Shown here: piece by piece, positions 34,915-44,948 of the stretch
Position numbering within the stretch: position 1 is the first letter of the stretch
How the letters are laid out: each line of letters opens with the position of its first letter
Source: Ambrosia x helenae
Taxonomy: Eukaryota > Streptophyta > Magnoliopsida > Asterales > Asteraceae
Length of the DNA: 64,000 nt
Assembly (NCBI GenBank): GCA_030844895.1
Contig: CM061227.1
Span: 71,488,593 to 71,552,592 of the forward strand
Direction of reading: 5' to 3'
Program-made: the position numbers and the translations under genes
Notes under the pieces: model-generated
What the model saw: only the letters and a program-made list of their open reading frames with translations
Told to the model about the DNA's origin: nothing
Databases searched by the model: none

Positions 34915-36142
34915 TTGTTAACAGAAAAATATGTATTTATTTGCATTTTTCTGATGTTACTGTTTATGGATTACAGTGTACAAAACACATGGACTCCTAT
35001 CATTCACCAAAAAAAAGAAAAACGTAATGTTGGACATTTACGTTATTCTACTTGTAATGACGATGTTAGTATTGACGTACTTGTATCCGAGATATTAATC
35101 AGGCTTCTGACAAAGTGTGTTGGTAGAGCTAAAGCTGTTTGCAAGCAATGGTTGTCTTTACTATCGACACGAGAATTTGTCAAGCAACATTGCCGTCACG
35201 TATCCACTACATATGATCAGAAATCGTTAGTAATTGGGAAGGAATCAGTTTATGTGATACCTGTAGTTGCTGATGAAGATCAAGCAAGTTTATCACATAA
35301 GATAATTTTGATGCCATTCAAAGCCTGTTTTTGTTGTGTTAAAATTCTTACAACTTTTGATGGACTCGTGTGTCTATATTTGCATAACACCCGCGAGCTT
35401 GTGATTTGGAATCCACTTAACTAATATGTATAAAAACGTGCATAGCTCAAGTTATTGTGGCTTATTCAGGTATGATTGTGATGTTGTTGCTATGTATTCA
35501 GATGATATTGGCGACTACAGATTGTTGCATATAGAGCGTAGACGTCAGATATTATTCTTTTATACATACTCACTAAAGTTAGACTTATGGGATAATATTG
35601 GGTACCTGCCAATCGATGGAAAATGTATGGAAGATATTAAATGGTGTAATGGAACTTTCTATAAGGGTGTTATATATTTTCCATTAAGAAGATGGCGCTT
35701 TAAGAAAAATGGTTGTTGGTGATATAATAGTCGACGGCGACACAATCTATTGGTTGGTTTTGATGTCAAAATTGGAAAGTTTAGTCTGATCAGTTTTCCA
35801 AATATCCAAGATGGTAGAGGTTATGGACATTTAGTTGTTGTCCGCAATGAGCTTCATATGTTTGTTACTCACGGAATAGATAAAACCATTGTTGATTTAT
35901 GGAGGTTGGAAGATCAAGGTTGGACGAAGATATGAGATTTTCCTTCTATAAAGCCGCTTATTGTAGGATATAACGTTTCATACGTTTTGTCAACTGGCAA
36001 ATATATTATGATTGCAAATTCTTGAAGTGCTAATGAATTGGATGTTACAAGACATGGGGAAGACTGCTACTATCCTTTGGTTTCGTTTAATGGATTACAA
36101 GGAGTTGTCTACACTGAGACTCTTGTATCACTAGACGTTTAG
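34915..36142 (+). pseudogene. F-box protein pseudogene
   Basis: Intact relatives are substrate receptors of SCF ubiquitin ligases. An F-box-like helical segment appears at about 35055-35200 (VLVSEILIRLL ... RAKAVCKQWLSLLSTREFV). It is followed by an F-box-associated repeat region (DGLVCLYLHNTRELVIWNPL, DIGDYRLLHI, LWRLEDQGWTKI). The reading frame is cut by stops at about 35422-35424, 35720-35722 and 35933-35935, and by one more before the final segment ending with TAG at 36142. The order of blocks matches the intact gene at 38792-39937, so the two are diverged tandem paralogues with a LINE inserted between them. Confidence 0.85.
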
Positions 36143-36529
36143 TTATTTGTTATATTTTTTTTTTGGTTTTTAGGTTTATTTCTATGTTTTAACTTAAACA
36201 TTTGAATGGATCATATTATGTGTTACTTATATTTTATGCTTTAATCTACTGTCATTTACCGACTACCGTACACTGCAATTTACATCCATAAACATAAGAT
36301 TGTTACTATCAACTCCCGTGTTTTGTTTACAAAATTTCATTAAACATTTCTAATTGAGCAACTCATAAAACAATATTATACCGTTTATTTTTACCAGTTT
36401 ATTCCTGTATAATGAACTTCGTGTAATTATTAATACTTTTAAAAAAGTTATATGTAAATTGGTATCAGTTGCTTAAGTAAATATACTAGATGTGTTTCAC
36501 AACAAACAGTAGTTTAAATTTCAGTTCTT
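36143..36529. other. Spacer between F-box pseudogene and LINE
   Basis: AT-rich, no gene or element recognised; ends in the target-site duplication of the LINE. Confidence 0.5.
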
Positions 36530-36546
36530 TATGTAGGTTGTTTCTT
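36530..36546. repeat. Left 17-bp target-site duplication of the LINE
   Basis: TATGTAGGTTGTTTCTT here is identical to 38384-38400. Confidence 0.9.
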
Positions 36547-36568
36547 TTACGGTCTTTTCAATGACGGG

Positions 36569-38107
36569 ATGGCTCACTACCAGGAGAGCGACAATCCCAC
36601 TACCCAAACGCCACAACGAAATCACTGTTACTGTCGTCGTATCACACAGGAAGAGGTGAGGTCAGCACTTAGGAAGATGGGAAAGGCTAAGGCGGTTGGC
36701 CCGGACAACATCCCGATTGAGGTTTGGAAGTGCTTGGGAGAGGAAGGAGTGCAATGGCTAACTATTTTCTTCAACCTTATATTTAAATCTGGAAGAATGC
36801 CAGATCAGTGGAGGAGTAGTGTTGTAGTGCCTATATATAAGAACAAAGGAGACGCACAAAGTTGTGGGAATTACAGAGGAATTAAGCTGCTGAGTCATAC
36901 TATGAAATTATGGGAAAGAGTAATCGAGACTAGGATTAGAAGAGAAACCCATGTTACTGTAAATCAATTTGGCTTCATGCCAGGGAGGTCAACTACAGAA
37001 GCGATATACATACTAAGGAGTCTGATGGAAAAGTATAGGGAGAAGAAACGAGACCTCCATATGGTGTTCATTGACCTGGAGAAGGCCTATGATAGTGTAC
37101 CTCGTAAATTGATTTGGGATAGTCTGGAGGCTAGAGGGGTCCCGAGTAAGTATGTTGACATTACTAGAGATATGTATGATAGGACTGAAACTAGTGTTCG
37201 GGCGCCTGTAGGAGATACGGATCTCTTTCCCGTCGAGGTAGGGCTACACCAAGGGTCCGCGTTGAGCCCATTTCTCTTTGCGGTTATCCTAGACGAGGTG
37301 TCAAAGTCCATCCAGGAGACACTACCGTGGTGCATGCTTTTTGCCGACGACATTGTATTAATCGCGGAAACTAAGCAAAGTTTGAATATGAGGTTAGAAG
37401 GATGGCGACTAGCCTTGGAGGGAAAAGGTTTAAGGATTAGTCGCTCTAAGACGGAGTACATGCACTGCGATTTCAGCGGGACAAACTACGAAGATCGTAC
37501 CCAGATCACCATTGAGGGTCATGTGGTCCCGCAAGTAACAAAGTTTAAGTACTTAGGATCGTTTGTCCAAAGGGACGGAGAGATTGATAGTGACGTCACA
37601 CACCGTATTCAGGCCGGATGGTGTAAGTGGAGAGCAGCATCTGGAGTCCTGTGCGATAAGAGGTTCCCAACAAAACTAAAGGGAAAATTTTATAGGGTTG
37701 CAGTTCGACCTGCTATGATTTATGGGACAGACTGTTGGGCCATCAAAAAGACACAGTCGCGAAAGATGGAAGTGGCGGAGATGAGAATGTTGAGGTGGAT
37801 GTGTGGTCACACTAGGTTAGATCGGATTAGAAACGAGATTCTTAGGAAGAGGTTAGAAGTGGCTAACATAGCAGATAAGATAAAGGAGGGGAGATTAAGA
37901 TGGTTTGGACATGTGAAGCGAAGACATACGACAGCCCCAGTCAGAAGAGTGGAACACCTCTCGGTGGAGGGGAGGAGGAGTAGAGGCAGACCCAAATTGA
38001 CTTGGGCTGATCGGATTAGGCAAGATTTGTTAGAATTGCACCTCTCTGAGGATATGGTCCAAGATAGGAATTCGTGGAGGCTTAGGATTAAAGTTAAAGA
38101 TTTTTAG
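36569..38107 (+). CDS. LINE reverse transcriptase, N-terminally truncated (512 aa)
   Basis: The open frame has no internal stop. RT motifs in order: the KAVGPDNIPIEVWK segment (about residues 40-53), MPDQWRSSVVVPIYKNKGD with NYRGIKLLS, the FMPGRSTTEAI block, the catalytic FIDLEKAYDSVP block (about residue 165), GLHQGSALSPFLF, and FADD at about 37340-37351 (about residue 258). The C-terminal region has KYLGSFVQRDGEID, the MLRWMCGHTRLDRIRN block and a basic GRRSRGRPKLTW segment, all typical of plant RTE-type LINE proteins. The apurinic endonuclease domain expected upstream is absent. The listed start ATG may not be a natural start. Confidence 0.93.
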   Translation: MAHYQESDNPTTQTPQRNHCYCRRITQEEVRSALRKMGKAKAVGPDNIPIEVWKCLGEEGVQWLTIFFNLIFKSGRMPDQWRSSVVVPIYKNKGDAQSCGNYRGIKLLSHTMKLWERVIETRIRRETHVTVNQFGFMPGRSTTEAIYILRSLMEKYREKKRDLHMVFIDLEKAYDSVPRKLIWDSLEARGVPSKYVDITRDMYDRTETSVRAPVGDTDLFPVEVGLHQGSALSPFLFAVILDEVSKSIQETLPWCMLFADDIVLIAETKQSLNMRLEGWRLALEGKGLRISRSKTEYMHCDFSGTNYEDRTQITIEGHVVPQVTKFKYLGSFVQRDGEIDSDVTHRIQAGWCKWRAASGVLCDKRFPTKLKGKFYRVAVRPAMIYGTDCWAIKKTQSRKMEVAEMRMLRWMCGHTRLDRIRNEILRKRLEVANIADKIKEGRLRWFGHVKRRHTTAPVRRVEHLSVEGRRSRGRPKLTWADRIRQDLLELHLSEDMVQDRNSWRLRIKVKDF

Positions 38108-38288
38108 GATTTAAGACTGTCTTAGGAAGTAGGGATGGTCTCTATGCAGGTATATATATATATATATAAATATATTTTGTATGTTATATTATGCTATACG
38201 TTCACTATACAAAAATACATAGTGCGCTTTTGGTTTTTTTCGAGCCGGGGGTCTCTCTGGAAGCAGCCTCTCTATCTCTAAAGATAGG

Positions 38289-38383
38289 GGTAAGGTTTGC
38301 CTACATCTTACCCTCCCCAGACCCTACTAATAGCGTCGCTATTTCGTGGGATTTCCTGGGTACGGTTGTTGTTGTTGTTGTTG
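38289..38383 (+). repeat. SINE/RTE-type 3' end and GTT repeat
   Basis: The Au-SINE-like tail lies at 38289-38323, and the TACG(GTT)n terminal repeat ends at 38383, directly before the TSD. Confidence 0.85.
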
Positions 38384-38400
38384 TATGTAGGTTGTTTCTT
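38384..38400. repeat. Right 17-bp target-site duplication of the LINE
   Basis: Identical to 36530-36546. Confidence 0.9.
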
Positions 38401-38791
38401 ATATTGCCACTTCAGTATTACTCATCAATCGTAATTCCATATTCAGATGTTTAACATAATGTCATATTCTTGTGAAGTTTATACAAATGCTTTGTTTATT
38501 CCAATTTACATTTGAAACATATGTTACCAACTTCCCAATATAAATTTTAAACACACGTTCTCAACCTCAAACAATCGTAGACCATCATCCCACTACTTAT
38601 TACTTATATCAGCATAATCGGGTTTAACTCGGGAATATATATATAATGATTTTAAATTATGTTTATTTTGTTAAAATGAATAACCATCGTTAAAAAAAAC
38701 GGCTATTCAAATAAAAGGTAATCAAACGGTTTATTTATTTTTAGTTGAAGATAAAAGGAGGTTTTGTGAGTGGGGACGTGTGTTGTAATTT
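38401..38791. other. Upstream region of the intact F-box gene
   Basis: AT-rich; continues the sequence interrupted by the LINE. No specific promoter element assigned. Confidence 0.4.
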
Positions 38792-39937
38792 ATGGAAACT
38801 GCCACAAACAACTGTATGCCTTATGCCTATAAAGTTTTAATCATTGAATTATGTAACTGCGATAATATTTTAAAGTATTATAACAAACAATTAAAAATAA
38901 CAATGAATTTCCTTCCCACTTTGCTAATCCTTATGAAAATACTGCCAAGACTTCCGGCAAGTGTTGTTACACGGTGCAAAACCGTGTGTAAATCCTGGTT
39001 GGAGTATCTGTCAACGACCGAGTTTGTTATACGTCATTGTCATTTCGTGCGTATATCAGGTGATACGAGAATACTTGCTACTAATCGTTCAAATTGTCTT
39101 ATTCGTCATGTTGATATTACAAGCAACAATGCGTGTGTTCCCTTTGAGCCACATGCATGTTCTGTCTTATTCCTAGCAAGCTTGGATGGAATGGTATGTG
39201 TTTGTATTGAAAAAACTAAGGAACTGGTGGTTTGGAATTCGTTGACCCGAGTGTTAAAGAAGCTTTCAACTCCTACTTTTGACGGATACTACAATGTGGA
39301 TGATGATTCTCTTGGTTTTTCTTTAGACTCTTGTGGTGATTACAAGATTGTGCATATCATACGAACCCATGGGATGGTGACCGTTAAAATATATTCCTTA
39401 AGGCAAGGTTCTTGGTCTGCATCAACCTTATTCATTGGCAGGCCATATAATGCTGGTATATATGATTGGTCCATTGGGACTTTTTGTTCAAATAGTTTGT
39501 ATTTCATTGTTAGCCACTTCTGGAACGTGGGTGGTGCAAGGGTACTCTGTTTAGATGTCGATTCAAATGAGTTTTTTGATATGGGATTCCCTAACGTCAA
39601 TGTTATCGGAGGGTCGGGGTATTTGGTAAAAATACAAGACGTCCTCCATATGTTTGTTTCCATTGGATTTTTCCATGTTAATGCTGAGTTATGGAAGCTG
39701 GAGAATGATAGCTGGACTAAAGTATTTTCATTTATTGATGGTGTATGCTTGCCAGTGGGTTTAATGTCATCTGTGCACTATGTCAATGGAAATGATAAAT
39801 GTCTTGTGATACGTGACTGGGGTGACGTTACTGAGATAGATCTAAAGACGAACAAGGGTTTTACACCTATCATATTTACGCAATTGGTAAACGGTGCAAT
39901 CTGCATGGAAACTCTATTGTCACCAGATGCTATGTAA
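38792..39937 (+). CDS. F-box protein with F-box-associated domain
   Basis: Predicted substrate-recognition subunit of an SCF (SKP1-cullin-F-box) ubiquitin ligase. The 381-codon frame is intact. The F-box lies at about residues 38-83 (MKILPRLPASVVTRCKTVCKSW, then LSTTEFVIRHC); the in-frame Met at residue 38 (38903) could also be the true start, which would put the F-box at the very N-terminus as is usual. The rest is an F-box-associated region with kelch-like repeating blocks (SLDGMVCVCIEKTKELVVWN, DSCGDYKIVHI, LWKLENDSWTKV). It lacks introns. Its paralogue at 34915-36142 is a pseudogene. The target protein cannot be predicted. Confidence 0.85.
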   Translation: METATNNCMPYAYKVLIIELCNCDNILKYYNKQLKITMNFLPTLLILMKILPRLPASVVTRCKTVCKSWLEYLSTTEFVIRHCHFVRISGDTRILATNRSNCLIRHVDITSNNACVPFEPHACSVLFLASLDGMVCVCIEKTKELVVWNSLTRVLKKLSTPTFDGYYNVDDDSLGFSLDSCGDYKIVHIIRTHGMVTVKIYSLRQGSWSASTLFIGRPYNAGIYDWSIGTFCSNSLYFIVSHFWNVGGARVLCLDVDSNEFFDMGFPNVNVIGGSGYLVKIQDVLHMFVSIGFFHVNAELWKLENDSWTKVFSFIDGVCLPVGLMSSVHYVNGNDKCLVIRDWGDVTEIDLKTNKGFTPIIFTQLVNGAICMETLLSPDAM

Positions 39938-41184
39938 TGGATTTAAGTTCGTCTTTGTGGTAGTCGTGTTGTTGCTTTTTGTAATTTGATTTAACCGCTA
40001 ATCACCGTCTAATTAATTACTTTTGCTACTGAATGGTTATCGATTATTATGCACGTGATAATCAGTCACCATCAAATCTTTTCTCTATATATTTACTTAA
40101 ATTATTACAGCTATGCATGTAATATACCAAGAAACAACTGATTACCATTAAAATCATGCAGCTATGCATGCAGTGCCATTTCAATTTAATATCATGATTT
40201 TGAACAGTTTTATTATTACATTATTTTAGTAAATAGATATTTTATTTATATGTATTATACCAAGAAACAACTGATTACACGATCAACTAGTTACTACATT
40301 GTCTAAAACTAAGCAACTTACTAAACGTGAACAACTGATTCATTATTTTAATTGTGTTTTATTATCGTGCAGTTATATATTTGTTTAATTTTATATATAT
40401 AATCTACGCTATTTGTGATCAAGTGTATTAATAATATTACACACTACGTTGTATATTTTTGTTTTCACTGTTATGGTAATACATTTCGCTTTGTAGAATA
40501 CTGTTGTCAGATGTAGATGTTATACACGACGAAGAAAAAGAGGACAACTTTCGTCAAATTAATAAAAAAAATTAGTTAATATGCATCTTAAGTTTGTACG
40601 TGAACTCTAAAGCTGTTGGTGGTTTAATGGTGATGTTAAAATTATGTATTTGTGTTTTTAGTTTGACGTATATTATCATTAAATAGTATGCTTATGTATA
40701 GATGCTATTGTGGCAATCGGCAAATGTTACGTTAGATACATGGTGTAATTGAGCATGTGGATTTGATGATCTATCAAGTGATGCTATCAATGATGTAGGT
40801 GGTTCATCATATGTAGATCTATAGTTTAAGTTTTTAGTTATCAAACTGAAAACTTTTGTATATATTTTGGTTTATTATTGCTACTATCATTTGATTTTTT
40901 AAATTATCTCATGTGTTACTATTTTTCTGTTTACATTAGTTTTACACCATGTTTTGTTTATTTATGTGCATTTCAGTTGTTTGTAACTCAGTAGTTAGCC
41001 AACAGTAATATAATACAATCAGTTGTTTAATTGAATCAGTTGTTTATATTGCATCAGTTGTTTGTTAAAAATACAGCTATTAAACTAAATGTTTTATACA
41101 CAATTGACGTATTAAAATATAATATTTGTTTAACCATATATTGTGCATGTTTATAATATTTCATTATGTATAGATTTTTTGTTG
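39938..41184. other. AT-rich 3' region up to the Helitron terminus, rich in AACTGAT/ATCAGTT words
   Basis: No gene. The phrase TATACCAAGAAACAACTGATTAC occurs at about 40134 and 40257. Four CAGTTGTTT words lie close together at about 40974-41066. These are the same word family seen near 1.2, 24, 25.4, 27.4 and 29.6 kb. Confidence 0.5.
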
Positions 41185-41214
41185 TTACCCGGACTGGTAC
41201 GGGTAATCTGCTAG
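41185..41214 (+). mobile_element. Helitron 3' terminus (hairpin plus CTAG)
   Basis: TTACCCG (41185-41191), an 8-nt loop, and CGGGTAA (41200-41206) form a perfect 7-bp stem. Four bases (TCTG) then lead to CTAG (41211-41214), followed by T at 41215. This is the canonical plant Helitron 3' end: hairpin, CTRR, insertion next to T. Independent support is that sequence right of 41214 is minus-strand coding DNA of a copia-associated ORF that stops abruptly at this point, while sequence to the left is AT-rich with no trace of that ORF. Confidence 0.8.
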
Positions 41215-42451
41215 TTATTTATGTTAGCAAGCTGTAACTGGTTGCATTGCGACTCTAAATCTATGATTCTCCTCACTGAGTCTTCATTCGATCGCATCAG
41301 TTGTTGATTTGATTGTTGATGCTCTTTGTTCAATCGAATCGTCTCAGCCAACAACTCTAATATAGATCTTTCATTTTCTTAAATAGTAACTACCTTACCT
41401 CCTAACTCCGCATTTTCTCTCCTTTGAACGGTAACTATAGGAGTTAACTCGCTGACCTGGCGTTGAAGCTGTTCAATTGATCCTGCAGGAGCCGATGTAG
41501 AAGAGAATTGGGTAGCTGAGGCAGTTGGGTGTAGATCTGCACGAAGATGAAGATTCTTAATGATATCACCAATAGGATTTGAGACTATCTGAGTGGAGGT
41601 CGCTGCACCAGGAACTGAGACAGGCTCAGTGAAGATTCTTGACGTAGGCATCGACCTGGTGACACCTGCAGACATTGCTACACCAGAAGATGTAGTGTGT
41701 GTTGCTGATGTTGTTTCTGTTGCTGCTGTTGTTGAAGCATCAGGCATGGTGGTCTGGACAGCTTCAAAGAGTCTCCCAAATTGTGTCTTCTTCTTTGACC
41801 TCTCTGGTGATCTTTGGGACTTTCTTTTCATCCTGCCACCCTTTGCCTTAGTCTTTTTCTTCTCCGAGGGAGGAGTGTCTAGCTCTGTGTCTATATCAGC
41901 AATCTGTTCATCAGGATCCACTGTGAAAGTAGGATTTTCAGCTAAACGTTTCTTCTCCTCCCACTTCTTCTTTCTCTCTGCCGCCTTACGGACTTTAGTA
42001 GTCGGGGAGTCATCTGAATCTGTGGCCTTTGAATCTGTATCACTGGTTACATTTACTGGAATATCTTCTCCAGCAACGGATTTACCCTTGCCACTATGGG
42101 ATGATCCTTGATCTCCCGCTGCAGAAGATGGTTCCTGGGTATCTAGGACATCCATTTCTAATATATCATCATGGGTAACAGCTGCAGAAAAGTTGTATGG
42201 AATGTTGTTTCCCAACTCAACTGTATCCCGACCTATGTCATATCCCTCTTTGAATGTTCACCTCTGAATAGCGAAATCATCTTCAGAATCACTAGTTTCG
42301 TTCCTCTATTTGTTACCCTTAGGACCCTTGTATTATGGATCCCTTAGGTGTCCAAACAGACGTCTTGTCTTGGGTTGTTTGTCTTTCGGCTAACCCCTAA
42401 AAATCTTCATCCTCTCCATCTCCTTTTCATTTATTTGAGTTAGTGGAAAAC
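41215..42451 (-). pseudogene. Copia extra ORF, C-terminal part (Lys/Glu- and Ser/Thr-rich)
   Basis: The main open frame is 42215-41379 (278 codons). It is charged and low in complexity: a KAAERKKKWEEKKRLAENP stretch, a basic segment with RMKRKSQRSPERSKKK, a Thr/Ala-rich stretch, and a C-terminal coiled-coil-like segment (IEQLQRQVSELTPIV). Coding similarity continues past the TAA at 41379-41381 (ENERSILELLAETIRL) down to the Helitron edge at 41215. It also continues upstream to 42451 with several stops. It should follow on from 45533-46192 across the solo LTR. Coiled-coil tails of this kind are common in the extra ORF of copia elements. Function unknown. Confidence 0.6.
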
Positions 42452-42528
42452 TGTAGACACATGAAGTGCGACTAATGCTATTGAATTGCAAATACTATTT
42501 TGTTTTGTCACTATCGGACGGTCGAAGG

Positions 42529-42668
42529 TGAAACAGTTTGGTCGAATATAGATATGAATGGTCGAAGGGAGAGCTCAAGAGGTCGAAGGAAGATTTTGTA
42601 TATGTATTGTGTTGATTCGCCCACTTAGTTTGGTCGAACCAGCACATTCGCCCATTCGATTGGTCGAA
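42529..42668. promoter_or_regulatory. GGTCGAA/TTCGCCC word cluster upstream of the solo LTR TATA box
   Basis: About eight words in 140 bp: GGTCGAAGG, GGTCGAATA, GGTCGAAGG twice, ATTCGCCC twice, GGTCGAACC, GGTCGAATG. The cluster ends just before CTATATATAGG. The same words cluster just upstream of the TATA box in the unrelated gypsy LTRs. Confidence 0.7.
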
Positions 42669-44185
42669 TGTGTAGGTCTATATATAGGCTGAATCAGTTT
42701 TTATGTAACACCCCAACCGATGGCGGAAACATCGGGATGTCACGTAGTGATGATTGTTCAGTAGCTCATGGTGAATAATAAATTTCATTAAATATATTAC
42801 ATACAATTGTTCTACAAGAATTTGTACATCGAATAGAAATAAACTATGCACACATCTTCAAGCAATGACTCAAATCTTCAAACAAGTAGAACCTGAAACA
42901 TGTTAAGTTGAAAATATTTTGGGTCAACAAAAGTTGGTGAGAATACATAGGTTTTTGAAAATAATTGGTAACAATAGTTTGTACAACATTCAAAGTTGTA
43001 TGATGATAGAGTATGATACCGACATGAAACAATGCGTCTTTGTACAACCAAACCTTGTGTCGACTGATGACTAACTCGCAAGTTAGTTAAATGTTATTAC
43101 TGTTATCGATCATCCCTGAGTCTATGCGGGGGATGGGTTTGTCAGACCTATAGCGCTATAATCTAAACAGGCGGCTTGATCATTGTTAATGATTGTACTG
43201 TGTCTTTTTGTTACAGTCAAATGATAGAATGATGATGTAATTGAATCACAAGTAAATATGAGTAAATACTAGTATAAAATGTTTAAACATGTTTCACCCC
43301 AAAAATAGTGAAAATGGAGAAAAGGGGCTATGTAAACTCACCTTGGTATCGTATTAGGTATTGAGAATTCGTATGAGTGTAGCCTAATAGCTTGCCAAGT
43401 ATTACCCTATGTATGAGGCAACAAATTAGTCTAAGTCTAACTAGTTTATAAGTATATCCTAGGGTTTCGATTTGGGGATATCCAATTGTTGAATTTAAAA
43501 TAAAATGTTAATTATATAAAGGGAATTTTGATAATTAAATAAAAGAAAGTCTTTTTATAAAATTTGCATTTAGAATGTATACAATAAAGTGTTTGAAGTA
43601 TAAAAATAATTTTTATAAAATTATTTCATTTAAAATAGATTTTTAAATCTATTTATTACAAATTGCCAATATTTAACTTTAATATTCAAAAATACTAAAA
43701 TTAAAGAATTTCTATTTTAAAAATCATATTTCTGTTCTAAATATTTAAAAATAAATTGTATAAAATTTTGGTGCAAAAATAATGAAAATTGAATTTATTA
43801 TGATTTAATTATGATTAAATCTAACAAAAATTGATTAAAATATAAAATAAATGATTTTTCTGAATTAAAAATTATTTCAGTAAAGTTTAGCTTTATACAA
43901 ACTCAGGATAATTTTTGGAGAATTTAATAAAATTGTTTTGATATTTTAATGGATTTTTATAAATATAATAGTATAAAATTGATTTAATTATTATAAATAT
44001 TAAATAAATGAATTTTAGAAAAATAAAAATTGTAAATAAAACTTTTATCTCAGATTTAATAAATATAATTTTTTTAGAATTTATAAAATAGTTTTAATAT
44101 TTAAAAACGAATTTATAAGATTAAAATGTTTAATATATATATATATATTAGTTTGTTGTTTATAAAAATAAAAGAAACAAAAAGA

Positions 44186-44257
44186 GTGGCCGTAGCCGGA
44201 CTCGAACCCGGGTGTTCAGGGTTGCAAGCCATGGTCACAACCACTTGGCCTAGGCCA
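44186..44257 (-). ncRNA. tRNA-like module with Pol III A and B boxes (minus strand)
   Basis: Read on the minus strand, AGGCCAAGTGGT (44251-44240) resembles the A box of Leu/Ser tRNAs. GGTTCGAGTCC (44208-44198) is a perfect B box. The ends TGGCC and GGCCA can pair as an acceptor-like stem, and a T run follows (TTTTT, about 44178-44182). The T-arm and anticodon arm pair imperfectly, so this is a tRNA-derived or pseudo-tRNA sequence, not a working tRNA gene. It lies inside the solo LTR. Confidence 0.6.
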
Positions 44258-44860
44258 GTGGTTGTGATGATCTCTGATTAAAATTAAATAAATACGTTAT
44301 GTAAATCTGAGTTTATCCCCAAATCAAGTTACGAACCCTAGATTCTACAATTAGACAAACCACACATTATGAACCCGATTATTGTTAGGGCTTTTGTAGT
44401 ATGGTTGCCGACTAACAAAACCCACAAAAAAAATAGAACTCACAGTGTTGTATCGTGTATGATTGTCTGGTCAAAGACAAGAGTCAACTGTGTAATCGTG
44501 GGACACAATCAGAGTGTTTGGAACAGAATTGGAGATTGAGAAGAGAATGTGAGCGAGTTTCAAAGGTTCGTAGATGTCCAATTTATAGTGGGGATCAATG
44601 GGTTTGGTTAATTGGTAAGTTGACCTAAGATTAATTGTCAAACGCGTATGAGTTTTGAAATTGGTCAACGATTGATTGTTAAAAACGTGTAATCGAGTCA
44701 TACAGGGCCGGTAAACATGTAAAGGTTCCAATTATAGATCAATCACAAGTTATTGTGATTGATTTCTTCTTCACGTGTCCACAGTTGACTTTCCATAGTC
44801 AACTGTGAGGTTTTTGAAATCAAGTATAATAATAATTCGTGTCCGGGTTTAATCAGATTG

Positions 44861-44948
44861 ATGGCTTAGCCCAGTTGGTTAAGTGTTGTGTTGGTTTGGG
44901 CTTTGGCGCGGGTTCGAAACCCGTCTGAAGCAAATCCTTTTTTTTTTT
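44861..44948 (+). ncRNA. tRNA-like module with Pol III A and B boxes and T-run terminator (plus strand)
   Basis: TAGCCCAGTTGG at 44867-44878 fits the A-box consensus TRGCNNAGYNGG. GGTTCGAAACC at 44911-44921 is a perfect B box inside a stem (CGGG/CCCG). A run of about eleven T (44938-44948) could terminate Pol III. A-to-B spacing of about 32 nt is normal. The anticodon arm is not convincing, so it is tRNA-derived. It faces the other module at 44186-44257, 600 bp away. Confidence 0.6.

Larger units (their letters stand above)
36547..38383 (+). mobile_element. 5'-truncated LINE (RTE-like) with SINE-type 3' tail
   Basis: A non-LTR retrotransposon copy flanked by a perfect 17-bp TSD. The endonuclease half of the ORF is missing, as expected from 5' truncation during target-primed reverse transcription. 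After the RT ORF comes a short 3' UTR with a TA run (38151-38167) and a conserved tail (GGTAAGGTTTGCCTACATCTTACCCTCCCCAGACC, about 38289-38323). It ends in GTT trinucleotide repeats (38365-38383). This tail is shared, in established knowledge, between plant RTE LINEs and Au-type SINEs. The intact reading frame and perfect TSD imply recent insertion. Confidence 0.93.

Noticed and set aside
41593..42111. 172-aa plus-strand frame
   Set aside because: Antisense shadow of the Lys/Ser-rich copia extra ORF.
44186..44257. Functional tRNA gene
   Set aside because: A and B boxes are good but arm pairing is imperfect and it sits in an LTR; kept only as tRNA-like.
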